Assembly: GCA_963920575.1 (NCBI GenBank) | Contig: OY986966.1 | Coordinates: 2,004,130 to 2,068,129 of the forward strand | Source of the DNA: Narthecium ossifragum | Lineage: Eukaryota > Streptophyta > Magnoliopsida > Dioscoreales > Nartheciaceae | DNA: 64,000 bases | Direction: 5' to 3' | In this document: positions 11,701 through 21,479 of the stretch, one piece after another | Layout of the letters: each line of letters begins with the position of its first letter | Position numbering within the stretch: position 1 is the stretch's first letter | Program-made: the position numbers and the translations under genes | The notes under the pieces: model-generated | What the model was told of the DNA's origin: nothing | The model's database searches: none | What the model saw: only the letters and a program-made list of their open reading frames with translations

Positions 11701-14700
11701 GGGGCAGCAATGGGTATGCAAAACTCCAAGCACATTCGCACGACTATTCAGGCACTGCTGCCTCTCTTTGTTGCAATCTTCACCACAGTGGGCTTTTCAT
11801 TCTACCATGGAAGCTAAAGCTCAAAACACAGTTCAAATAAAACAGCAATTTCATGGATCAGCGCTCAGATTTGGGGATATGTTTTAGTTATCGGAATGTA
11901 ATCATACATTGAGAATCCAACTGCTATTTGAGATATTAGTATGAAGGACCTAAAAGATATTTACTACTTTCATTCCGGATCAAATGGGAAAACTAGAAAA
12001 TATCACAAATTCTAAAAAGCTATTTACTTAGGGTCCGTTTGGCAAGTATGGTATGTGAAGGATTAGATGGAATGGGGAATGAGCGGATTCCGCATTCCAT
12101 CTATTCTCATGTTTGGCTCGTTTTATTATTTGGAATTGGCAGTATCCGACCGGCGTCGGATTCCAGAAATTTGGAATCGCGGCATCCGCTCGAATCGAGC
12201 GGATGCCGCCGTCAATTGCAAGCGGTATCCGAATTTGGCATTTTCCTAAATGACAGTTTTATCCCCTTAATATTTAAAATGGCTATATTTATCATAACTT
12301 TAAATATACATGTTGAAACTTTATGAAATTAGTCTCATTGGAAAGATATCATCGATATCTTCGTTATGAGACCAATATTGAGTATTTTTGAAAGCAAATA
12401 TTTGATGTAATTTAATTTATAAAATCATTTAATATATTATAACTTAAATTATACCTGAATTTTCAATAATTTCGATCAATCATTTTACATGATTAGATGC
12501 ATTCAAAGAATTAATTTGATCTAAATTTTCAATAATTTCGATCAATCATATCTTGTGGGTATTGTTATTATTATAATAAAAACATGTCTTAATTTGAAGA
12601 AAATTTAAAGTTTTATTATTAATTTGAACAAAATTGGCAGATTCAGCTCATCCATAATAGACAAGCCAAACGTCAGAATCAACAGATTCAGCTCATCCCA
12701 TACAGACCAACCAAACAACAGAACCAAAATCCACGGAATCACCAGATTCAGCTCATTCCCCATTCAGCTAATTCCACAGATTCCTCATTCAGCTAATTCA
12801 TCATATTCAGGTTTGCCAAACGCACCCTTAGTTGGCAAGATATGTATGGTGTTAAGGTTAAATGGTCATACCTCCTAAAGCCTAGTTCTTTCCTGCTTTG
12901 TTATTTACAAAACCGAAATCATTGCAGTACACCAACAAAACTAGATCTTCAAAGAATTACATATCAGATCTGCCTTGGTTCATGTCATTTTCTGCTTCCG
13001 TTACTTGTAGCTTTGTTCTCATACATCACTCTCTCCATCTCCATTCTCATTAAGCTTTTGGCACGTTTTTCTTATTCCTACACCAATACCTTGGTCCATG
13101 TTGCTTATTAGCTAGTCAAACAAAGGCTACTGGGCAATGCATTCATGTGTTCTAGTTGTTGACTCACATCTTCATGCACTCTGCTCTAACTTTCAATAAG
13201 TATGCTACTAACAAAATCACTCTGTTTCTACAATTTTATCGAATATGTAAAGCGTGAAGATCCCGAGGAGATACATAACAAGTTTCAAAAGGTTTCTTAT
13301 GTTTCTCGTCACACAAAAGGAAAGCATCTATTTCTCTGCCCATATTTGCACAAAGCGGTTCGCATAAAAAAACTATAAGCAGCAAAATCAATTAATCCAA
13401 AGATCAGTTTGCTTTTCCAGAAAATGTTTATAGAAATCCTTGATGTTGGATAATCGACTTTTGAAATTCATATTCCCTTCCTTGGTATCTAATATTAGCT
13501 TATTGAACCTTTATCTATTCTACATCTTCCAAGGTACAGGGAAGAAACGACATGTATCCAATTGACGAATAAAGCAGTGTATAGTTATCGGCCATAATAT
13601 CCATAAACCATCAATAAAGTCCTAGAACCACAGAGTAGAGCAAAAACCAAAGTTCAGAACCTAGCAACTGACCATGGTTAAAACCATAGAATGCGCTCGC
13701 CATTCCGCCAACAGCAGAACCAATCTATCCAACAAAAAGCCTTATATAAGCAAAGATAATTCAATAAAATCTTGTAAACCAGCAGAGCAAACTCCAACCA
13801 GAAAATAGGGGACTTCACCATTGCGAAGCTGTCTCGGACGAGCGGTGACACAGTCCAGCTACTGGTTTCCTGCCACAATGACATACACAAGTAAGCAATC
13901 ATAGACATATTACAAGATGACTAGGACTAATGTTCTATCCCAGAATTCCACATTTTCGAGAGAATGTCCCGAAAGCAAGTGAAAGGTACTCTTGGTCTTA
14001 AGTGAAATCATCGGCTCACAAGCCAACTAAAACTAGCATTATATTCTTGAATTTCCAATCGTTAATAGAAAAATCTCAAGACAAATCTAGACCAAAGTCT
14101 GCTAAGCCTCTAACTAGGAAAAACGACTTAAATTATGTTCATGTGATACCTAGGTGTGAAACCTTGGATATAATGTTGGGAAAAAAAATTAGTGCAAGGT
14201 AATCCTATTTCAGTGCTATGTTAAATCCAAGAACTCTTAAAGACAAGAATAAAAGCCCATGATCTTCGAGAATTTGCCGTGTAAAGTCCAAGAACTCTTA
14301 AGTTAAATCATGGTCTCATAAGCCAATTAAAACTAGCACTATCTTCTTGAATTTCTCGCCGTTAAGAGAAAAATCTCAAGAGAAAGGAGAACTAATCCTT
14401 CTTTAACTAGGAAAAGCGGATTAAAGTATGTTTCCGCGATACCTAGATGTGAAATCTTGGATACGACGTTGTCAAAAATATAGTCCAAGGCAATCTTATG
14501 TTTGAACCATGTAAAGTCCAAGAACTCTTTAAAGACAAGAATACAGAGCCATAACAACTCAAGACTAATCGAGAATTTTTATGCAAATCACCAATCAGAG
14601 ATGAACAATAAGAGAGGGATAAGAAGACACGCGAGAGAGAAAGAGAGAGGTACCATATTCTTAGAGAGAGGACCAGCGCAAAGGTGGCATCGCGAAGGAG

Positions 14701-14719
14701 GAGCGTTGTGATCCGCCAT
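8750..14719 (-). CDS. 133-aa predicted membrane protein, plant-conserved type, function unknown
   Basis: Six exons: 14719-14654, 13869-13819, 13724-13673, 11071-11013, 9942-9897, 8877-8750 (stop TGA at 8752-8750). All have GT-AG boundaries and the frame is continuous. The start is the ATG at 14719, in good context, with no other upstream ATG in frame. The N-terminus carries one CxxC (SRCHLCAGPL). The middle (residues about 40-95) has two glycine/alanine-rich hydrophobic stretches: IGSAVGGMASAFYGF, then MWVHFLVG joined across an intron to APPVIVFSSACAGLAGG. The tail is Ser-rich and hydrophilic (ends TSSSPL). The small-residue pattern resembles Tim17/22- or OEP16-like helices, but I cannot assign a family. 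The introns are large relative to 402 coding bases and hold a MITE and a 300-bp tandem duplication. Confidence 0.8.
12031..12827. mobile_element. PIF/Harbinger-type MITE, copy 1
   Basis: 797-bp non-coding element in intron 3 of the preceding minus-strand gene. Terminal inverted repeats read GGGTCCGTTTGGCAA at the left and TTGCCAAACGCACCC at the right, a Tourist/Harbinger-like end. The 3-bp target duplication TTA (12028-12030 and 12828-12830) fits that superfamily. The AT-rich body is nearly the same as copy 2 (45548-46349), including a GATATCATCGATATC palindrome. Confidence 0.88.
13998..14554. repeat. Tandem duplication with 300-bp period in intron 1
   Basis: The segment starting TTAAGTGAAATC at 13998 is repeated starting TTAAGTTAAATC at 14298. 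Shared landmarks keep the same order: CTCA-AAGCCAA, AAAACTAGCA, TTCTTGAATTTC, GATACCTAG, AAGAACTCTT-AAAGACAAGAAT. The copies are clearly diverged, so the duplication is old. Confidence 0.8.
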
Positions 14720-14934
14720 GGACGGATCTCCGACCTCCTCTCTCCCTCTCTCTCTAGTCTAGGATCTCGCTTCGCGCGATGCTTTTCGAAAACCCCCTAT
14801 AAAACCCTTCTCGCGAGAAGATCGCAGCGGACTCTGGACGGAGCCCTGCTTAATTCGGTGGGCACATATGGACCATCCGATCTGCCGAATGATTGATTTA
14901 GAATGACACACGTGAGATGCACATTAGTCAAATT

Positions 14935-15751
14935 TGTTGGGGTTCTCTCCTCGTGAGGCCTCAACAAACATACCCAGTTGATCGAAGCAATTAGGTACGG
15001 CGAAGGAAGGAGAAGAATGAGACAAACAAATATGCAGGAAGACAAAGGATTAATCCTTTGCTTGGAAAGGATCGATCCTCTCAGTCCAGATCCCATGACA
15101 AAGAGTTGTGTTGGAAAGCATCGATCTTGTGCCCTATAAGGATTGATTCTCTCAATCCGAAGCTCATGACAGAGAGTTGTGTTGAAAAGGATCGATCTTA
15201 TGTCATATAAAGATCGATCCTCTCAGTTCGGAGCCCATGACAGAGAGTTGTATTGGAAAAGATCGATATTATGCCCTATAAGGATCGATCCTTCTCAGAC
15301 TGTTTTTTTTATGACAGAGAACATGTTTTTGGATGATCAATCATCTTCAAGGTGGTCAATTCTACGGAATGAAAGGATTGATCTTCTCAGATAGAAAGAT
15401 CGATCCTTTGCGGCATCCGAACTAGAATTAATGGTCCAAATTAATCCGAGTGTGGGTTAATTAGTGGATATAAATAGGATTGGTGTGTAACCCTAATGAT
15501 GGTCTTTTGGAAAAACGAAAACCCTGGAGGAGAGGTCTTGTTCTCCTCTAGATGAAAAGTTTTGTACTCCTTGGTTTATAGTGAAACCCTCCTACTCTGC
15601 CCATGGTTTTTACTCTCGGTATTTACCGAGTGGTTTTTCACGTAAATCCTGGTGTGTTCTTGTGTGTGCTTTCTCTTTCTTATTCTCTTGTCTCATGTCC
15701 GTCATCGCAAGTGGATTCTGGGTGATCCAATTCACCTCCAGCTTCCCAACA
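14935..15751 (+). mobile_element. Solo LTR, Ty1/copia-like
   Basis: 817 bp starting TGTTGGGG and ending CCCAACA (the TGTTGGG/CCCAACA short inverted repeat of an LTR). It is flanked by the perfect 5-bp duplication AAATT at 14930-14934 and 15752-15756. No internal retrotransposon region is present, so this is a recombined solo LTR. The right third has a TATAAATAG box near 15468 and a transcript-leader style region (TTTATAGTGAA ... CCCATGGTTTTTACTC) typical of copia LTRs. Confidence 0.87.
15047..15412. repeat. GATCGATC minisatellite inside the copia-like solo LTR
   Basis: Four or so degenerate tandem units of about 70-80 bp. Each carries a palindromic (A/G)GATCGATC(C/T) pair separated by about 14-16 bp (for example TTATGTCATATAAA between two copies) and a CATGACAGAGAGTTGT block. 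Individual boxes vary, for example GATCGATAT and GATTGATC. Confidence 0.8.
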
Positions 15752-15756
15752 AAATT

Positions 15757-17430
15757 GACCTCTTACTGATGCATTTAACAACTATGAATATTTAGTTTAA
15801 ATAATAAATGTTGTGGATTTCATGTGAATTTTATAATGATTGGTTCATCTAATTGCTGTCATTTTAAAATTCTTTGGGATTTTTATGCACATAACCCTTG
15901 AAAAAAATCTTATAAGTACACCCATATGTTCTAAACAGATCAACTACATATATAACCTATTGAGGAAATTTTTGAAATGTAAAAAAGGAATATCCCTGCT
16001 TGAATTCTTACAAATTGTTATTCTTTTCTGTGAATATAGACGTCTCCATGTACATGATATAGTGATCACACAGTAGCGATTAATGCAATCACAGATCTTG
16101 ATTAAGATGTAACCCTTCAGAAATACCAGTGGCTTTCATAGCAGCATATTAAGTACCATAAACCATGAACACAAGACCATCTTTATATGTAAATTTGCAT
16201 TCCTTCAGGAGAATCTTAATTATGCTGTCAATCACACAAAGAACTCTTCTGATTTCAGATTAGGGGCATCAAGCAGGGCTTTGAATTTTTCTTTTCAAGT
16301 ATCAAACATACAAGTTCTTATGGTCTAAATTTGACTGACTGACCTGACAAAGGATGATAGAAGTGTCCTAGAAGGAGTTACTCTCAAGCACACACTTTAC
16401 TTTCTTCTGGAGATATATGCCTTAGAAACAAAAATACAGTAGATGGCTACCTCCTGGTCGCATTCTCCTTTTCCAGTACAGAACTGAATAAGTTCTAAAC
16501 TTGGGAGAGGAGGAGAAAAGGAATCGCATGCTTGTTCCACATTCCAGTCTTTGCTTTCAGGCATTCTCAAGAGGAGAATCATTCTCCAGCAGGCTTCATC
16601 TTTTCAGTTTTATAAAAGATGTATCTAATTCTGTTTCTGGAGGCACCCAGTAGTCATCCAGTCAAAAAATATGTGCCTTTATCATCAACTGATGCCAATA
16701 TTCCTCTGCTCTACTAGATGTCTGTCATCGTTCCAAGCCTCGAATTTATACCTACTGGTTTTATAATTTCCACCAAGCTTGTCCCTTTCAATTCCAAGAG
16801 GAGTAGAAATTTCCAATTGTAATGACCCAAGAGCTGAATTCCTGAAAAAAAGTTGAAGAATCTGGGAACTCGAGTTCTACGAACATCTGATGATGAGCCT
16901 GTAGAAGAAAGTTATCCCATCTGCACCAGATGCCTACCTTTTCTCCATGGACCAATACAATACATGAAAGGAATGGATTTCCAAGGATCTATTCTCGTAC
17001 ATGCATGACAGGCAAAAGCAAGAAGGACAATATCTCTTTTTGAAGAAGTTGAGAAGACCATATTGGGCTGAGTGTCATTTCACCGATCCCAATTAGATCC
17101 CTCTAAATTTGCCTATAAAGAAAGCATCGGAGCCATTCATCGTCGCCATGGCCGAAAGACAGCAACCACCTGGGTTTCTTTCAAAAGCAAGAGTGGTTCT
17201 TTCTTTCAGTAGATGCGCAGGTTCTGCGATAGATCCCAGAAATAATTGCAGGGGCAAATGAGCGTGTCAGCCATGTGCAGCATTCATTTCCATGAGAAAG
17301 CATTATTAGGGGGAGAAGAAGGAAAAGAGAAAAGAGGTGAGGAACAGTAGTATTTCCACCATGATCTTAATTCTTAGTAAAGATTTGTTGCACCTCAAAT
17401 ATCGATCTTAAAGTTATTTCGTTGGCAGAA
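15757..17430. other. Intergenic region and 5' leader of the MYB-CC gene
   Basis: No gene seen from 15757 to about 17100. A TATA-like TATAAAG at 17114-17120 precedes an upstream ORF (17148-17261, 37 codons, in GCCATGG context) and a purine-rich stretch near 17310-17350. These are consistent with the promoter and 5' UTR of the gene starting at 17431. Confidence 0.5.
17148..17261 (+). promoter_or_regulatory. Possible upstream ORF in the MYB-CC 5' leader
   Basis: An ATG in strong context (GCCATGG) opens a 37-codon frame ending TGA, 170 bp before the main start. If the mRNA begins near 17145 it would be translated first. Transcript evidence is absent, and an intron in the leader could remove it. 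Confidence 0.35.
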
Positions 17431-19568
17431 ATGTATCATCATCAGTTTCATCATCGAGGCAGCAACAAACTCCTTCCTTCCATGCCAGCATTTCCTCCAG
17501 AAAGGGATTTGTTTCTGCAAGGAGGAAATAATTATGGAGGTTCAGGACTGGTACTATCTACAGATGCTAAGCCTAGACTGAAGTGGACGCAAGAGCTCCA
17601 TGAGAGATTTATAGAAGCAGTGAACCAACTAGGTGGAGCAGACAGTGAGTATACGATCAAACGAATGTGAAAGAGAGCAACACTGCAATTCAGCTTACAA
17701 AAAGAATCTTCATCTTGCAGAGGCGACTCCGAAAACAGCCATGAGGCTGATGGGCATCCCAGGACTGACCCTGTATCACCTTAAAAGCCATCTTCAGGTA
17801 CTAATCAAATTCCTGATCCTAACCCTGAATTCTTTGATGCGAAAACTAACTTGAATTGCCTTTTTGGGCTTCCAGAAGTACAGGCTTGGGAAAAATCTTC
17901 AGGCTCAAGTTAACTTTGCAACTGCCAAGAATGGTAAGTAGACAGACAATCTCCTTGATCAACCTTGGACTAGCTTAGCTCTCTAGCAGTAGGTGTCTTA
18001 CATGGATTTATCTCGGTGGTTTTAGATTGTACGCTAGGAAGAGATAGGGTTTATGGGGCCAACGGATCACTCATGAGCAACATAAACAGCGGTTTCCAGA
18101 CAAACAAGTAAGTGCAGATAAGAGAAGGAGATCAGAATGTTCTCTGCAAATAAATAATTAGAACTGATGATGTGTTTCCCATATTTCAGAACCATTCAGA
18201 TAAGCGAAGCGCTTGACATGCAAATTGAGGTGCAGAGGCAGTTACATGAACAACTTGAGGTGAGTACAATAACTTTATTCCGCATATTATGTGATAATAA
18301 TATATATCAATAAAGTTTGCCTGTAGCAACGAAGATACTGTCTATGGGACATGGAAAACAACACACAGATCAACATCTTCACTAGAAAAGGCTGAAAGGT
18401 CTTGAACGCCTGTTAAAGCTATCAAAACTCTGCCAAGTACAATCACATTAGAATAGTATAGACATACTGAAAATACTCATGTTTGAGATGCATAAACGCC
18501 AAACATATAATATTCAAACTTTTTCTTGTTTCTGAAAATGCTTCAAACCAGACGAAATGGGACTGCCAATCCTCCATAACTATTTTCTCCCTTGTGCTCT
18601 GGGAAATTATAATTGATGGGATGAAAAATTAAATACATAGTTTAATCTATAAAAGATCAAGACTTTATGTAGCTTGTTAGACTATATACCTATTAACTCT
18701 CTCTTTTCCAAAAATTTAAGCTTTTAGGTTAACTGGTTAGAGTGTCTCACATGATATCAGAGCAGATGTCACTCAGTTGTTGGAACTGTTGGGTTTTTTC
18801 TTGCACCAAGTTATCGTTTTTTATGGTGTCATTAACAGAAAGCATAACATTTGGTCTAACTCTGAATTGTTTTGGCTGAAATAGGTACAAACACACTTGC
18901 AGCTCCGAATAGAGGCCCAAGGAAAGTACTTGCAATCAGTACTGGAAAAGGCCCAGGAAATTATCGGAAAGCAGAACTCAGGGTCTGCAGGTCTGGAAGC
19001 TGCCAGAGTACAACTTTCTGAACTGGCGACCAAAGTCTCGAATGAAGGTCTTATCAATGCAATTCCAGGTTTACAGGAGCCCTCTCGACTGCACACAGTA
19101 CAGCGTGCTGACTGTTCAATTAATAGTTGCTTGACATCAAGTGAAGGATCCCAGAAGGAACAAGAGATGTACAATACCACCATAGGATTAAGAACATACA
19201 CTGGGCCGCACCAACAACAATGCACACAGAAAACCATACAGGTTAACAGCTTTGAACATAACCAACATGCGAGGTATGGAAACACAAGAGAACTGAAGAT
19301 GATATCTTCATCTATACTAAGAGGTTCAGATGAAAGAGATAAAGGCTTTAGCAGCAGTGCATCTGAGGGACGACGGAGAGAGAGAGATGAGGAGAAACCA
19401 TGTCTGGAGCAACCGAGCAGCAAGAGATCTGCATTCTGGCATGAAAATGGAAAGAAGATGGCTGAATTTGCCCTGCCATGCCTAGCAGGACAACTGGATC
19501 TAAATACCCATGACAACATTGATGGTCCTCCAAGTTGTAAACAATTTGACTTGAATGGGATTAATTAG
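17431..19568 (+). CDS. MYB-CC (GARP) transcription factor, MYR1/2 (PHL2/3)-like
   Basis: Exons 17431-17644, 17721-17797, 17876-17933, 18026-18107, 18190-18259, 18885-19568 give 394 residues. The MYB/SHAQKYF-type GARP domain spans residues about 43-105 (PRLKWTQELHERFIEAVNQL, KATPKTAMRLMGIPGLTLYH, then LKSHLQKYRLGKN). The CC/LHEQLE dimerisation segment covers about 140-190 (ALDMQIEVQRQLHEQLE, then LQLRIEAQGKYLQSVLEKAQ). The C-terminal 170 residues are polar and low in recognisable domains. Plant MYB-CC proteins bind P1BS-type sites and act in phosphate starvation responses or flowering; this subgroup is usually MYR/PHL. The start is ATG at 17431 (MYHH..., as in homologues). The reading frame across intron 1 restores GGADKATPK exactly as in the family. 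Confidence 0.92.
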
Positions 19569-20547
19569 AGCTGCAGATCAAAGTGCTAGCCATGTTTTGT
19601 TGTCTGTTAGAAAACAGTAGCAGAGAAATACTGATTGTAGAAGTTACTTGCTAACAACTGAATTGCAGGCTCATGGATACAGAGCTTCAAGTAGAGATGC
19701 AACAAGTACCACTTTCTAGATTAGTGTTCACTCACTATATGATAAATCTACATATTCCTTACAAAACTACTCTGACCTATGTTGCTCTCAAGATAGTTTA
19801 AACTCCAAGAAATTGGGCAAGCAACCAATATGGAATGAAGGGATCAGCAGATAACTCTGTTAGCGAACAAATAACCCTCCCATATTTTTCTCACAAACAA
19901 ACCAATAGAGTGATAGACTAAGTACGCACACGATCTGATAGCATACTATGCTCCCAGATATAAAGCTGGGGTCTCAAATCAATCAAGCTAGACTCGATTA
20001 CACCTCGAATCCTATGTTCTTATATGAAATTTTAGACCCACGCAGCCGCCTGAGTAGAGTCCATTTAATAATACATGATGGGTTTTGGAAGATTGAGTCA
20101 CAAGGGGTTTGCTCAAAAGTTCGTACTCGAGAGTTTTGGACATGCATCTTAATTTGTGGGTCTTCTTCTTAATTTCTAACCCATGAAGCCATGTTTCCAG
20201 ATCCAATGCGGGAAACCATTTATTATGCACACAAATTGGCCATACATAGTTCAGGCAACGATAATAGTACCAAAGAGCTGTATATAAACAGTCAGAGCTA
20301 TTCATTAATCATGACATATCAAGGACTTCAATACTGTAATCATGGGGACTCCTATAAACTAAGTAAATCCAATAGCTAATACAAAGGCTAGGCTAGTGCT
20401 ACATGCTACATGCTGCATGTCTCTCTTAGTTTGATCATAATACAACACAATTGTCTCCCCTTCATTACTATACCTACGATCATGTGCCACATGCATCATT
20501 ACATACATGTACTCTCTAATAAAATTAATATGGCCGGTGACTCATGA
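19569..20547. other. Convergent intergenic region
   Basis: 3' flanks of the MYB-CC gene (+) and the peptide gene (-). No coding or structured element recognised. A CATG-rich stretch lies at 20400-20520. Confidence 0.5.
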
Positions 20548-21099
20548 TCAGTCCCTTCCGTGCGGATCATGGCGATTATTTGCTGCTGATCCTGGGTAGT
20601 CGTTTACTTCGATCACCATCCTCCCTTTGCCAGAGTTCTCCCCTCCTCCCATCACTACTTCTTTAGCTCCCACCTGAACAAAATCAAAAGAAGAAAATAT
20701 GTATGGTTATTATTATGATATCTCATCTCATGTGAATGAAATTAGATCGATTACTAAGGGATTTAATTATCACATTATCGAGCATTTCCCCGAGTTTAGT
20801 CTGTTAACATGCATTAATTAATTATGTGTCTAATGGAAGATGGACAGAGAGCTGTATAGTATTTTATGGTGCAAAAACCAAGATAGACCACGTTCCTGTT
20901 ATCTTGAAAGCCTGTGGCCGTCTTCGAGATTGCAAACCTTGCCATCTATATGGATACTATCTTATAAAACCACTGATGATCAAAAAAATCTACGGCGAAA
21001 AATTAACCAAATTAAAGTGCTGCATGCACTACTAGATTTAAACAAGAAAAAACTTCAAAGCCTGAGGATTTCAGAGCTCCTAGTTATGTGCTTGTGTAT

Positions 21100-21133
<34 letters not shown>

Positions 21134-21398
21134 CTGAGTTACCACCTCCAGCATAAGCTTTTCTTGATTCTTTATTAATGCAAGACTCCCTGCAAAACAA
21201 TACCACAGGAAAGATGCATTCATGAACAAGCTAATCAAACAATAACCTTAATTATGTGTTGGAGAAGAGAAAAAATTAAGGAGACAAATGATATATATGC
21301 GTACTAGAGAGAGGTACTGCACCCATGGAAGAGAGAAGGAGAGAGAAGCATAGCAGCACTTTGAAGAGGTGGAGCACAGGCTTCTTGAGGTCCATCAT
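20548..21398 (-). CDS. PSY-like tyrosine-sulfated peptide precursor
   Basis: Short three-exon gene: 21398-21323, 21189-21146, 20673-20548, giving 81 residues with stop TGA at 20550-20548. Residues about 1-26 are a signal peptide (basic start MMDLKKP, then VLLCFSLLLSSMG). The C-terminus holds the conserved block EVNDYPGSAANNRHDP. An acidic residue sits just before the Tyr (the TPST sulfation context), followed by N-x-x-H-D-P spacing like that of PSY peptides (plant peptides containing sulfated tyrosine). In that family a secreted glycopeptide of about 18 residues is released and acts on cell expansion and growth. The intron 1 donor G|GTGCAG is chosen because the alternative GT at 21319 leads to an in-frame stop. 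A TATATAAA box lies 66-73 bp upstream. The family call rests on this C-terminal motif only. Confidence 0.78.
21105..21135. repeat. (CA)n(GA)n microsatellite at the intron 2 donor
   Basis: Simple repeat within 15 bp of the donor after exon 2 of the peptide gene. It gives the same CT-then-GT run on the transcribed strand as in the glucosidase II beta intron at 2522-2563. Confidence 0.85.
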
Positions 21399-21463
21399 GA
21401 AACCTGGAAACTTCTTCTTTGTTTGCTTTGCCAGGGCAATGGAAGGAAGGTGGTGGTGGAGGG

Positions 21464-21471
21464 TTTATATA
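21464..21471 (-). promoter_or_regulatory. TATA box of the peptide gene
   Basis: TATATAAA on the minus strand, 66-73 bp upstream of the ATG at 21398. The transcript leader would then be short, about 35-40 bp. Confidence 0.65.
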
Positions 21472-21479
21472 GTGCAAAG

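Noticed and set aside
18821..19519. 232-codon minus-strand frame
   Set aside because: Antisense shadow of the last exon of the MYB-CC gene, whose plus-strand protein is clearly recognisable.
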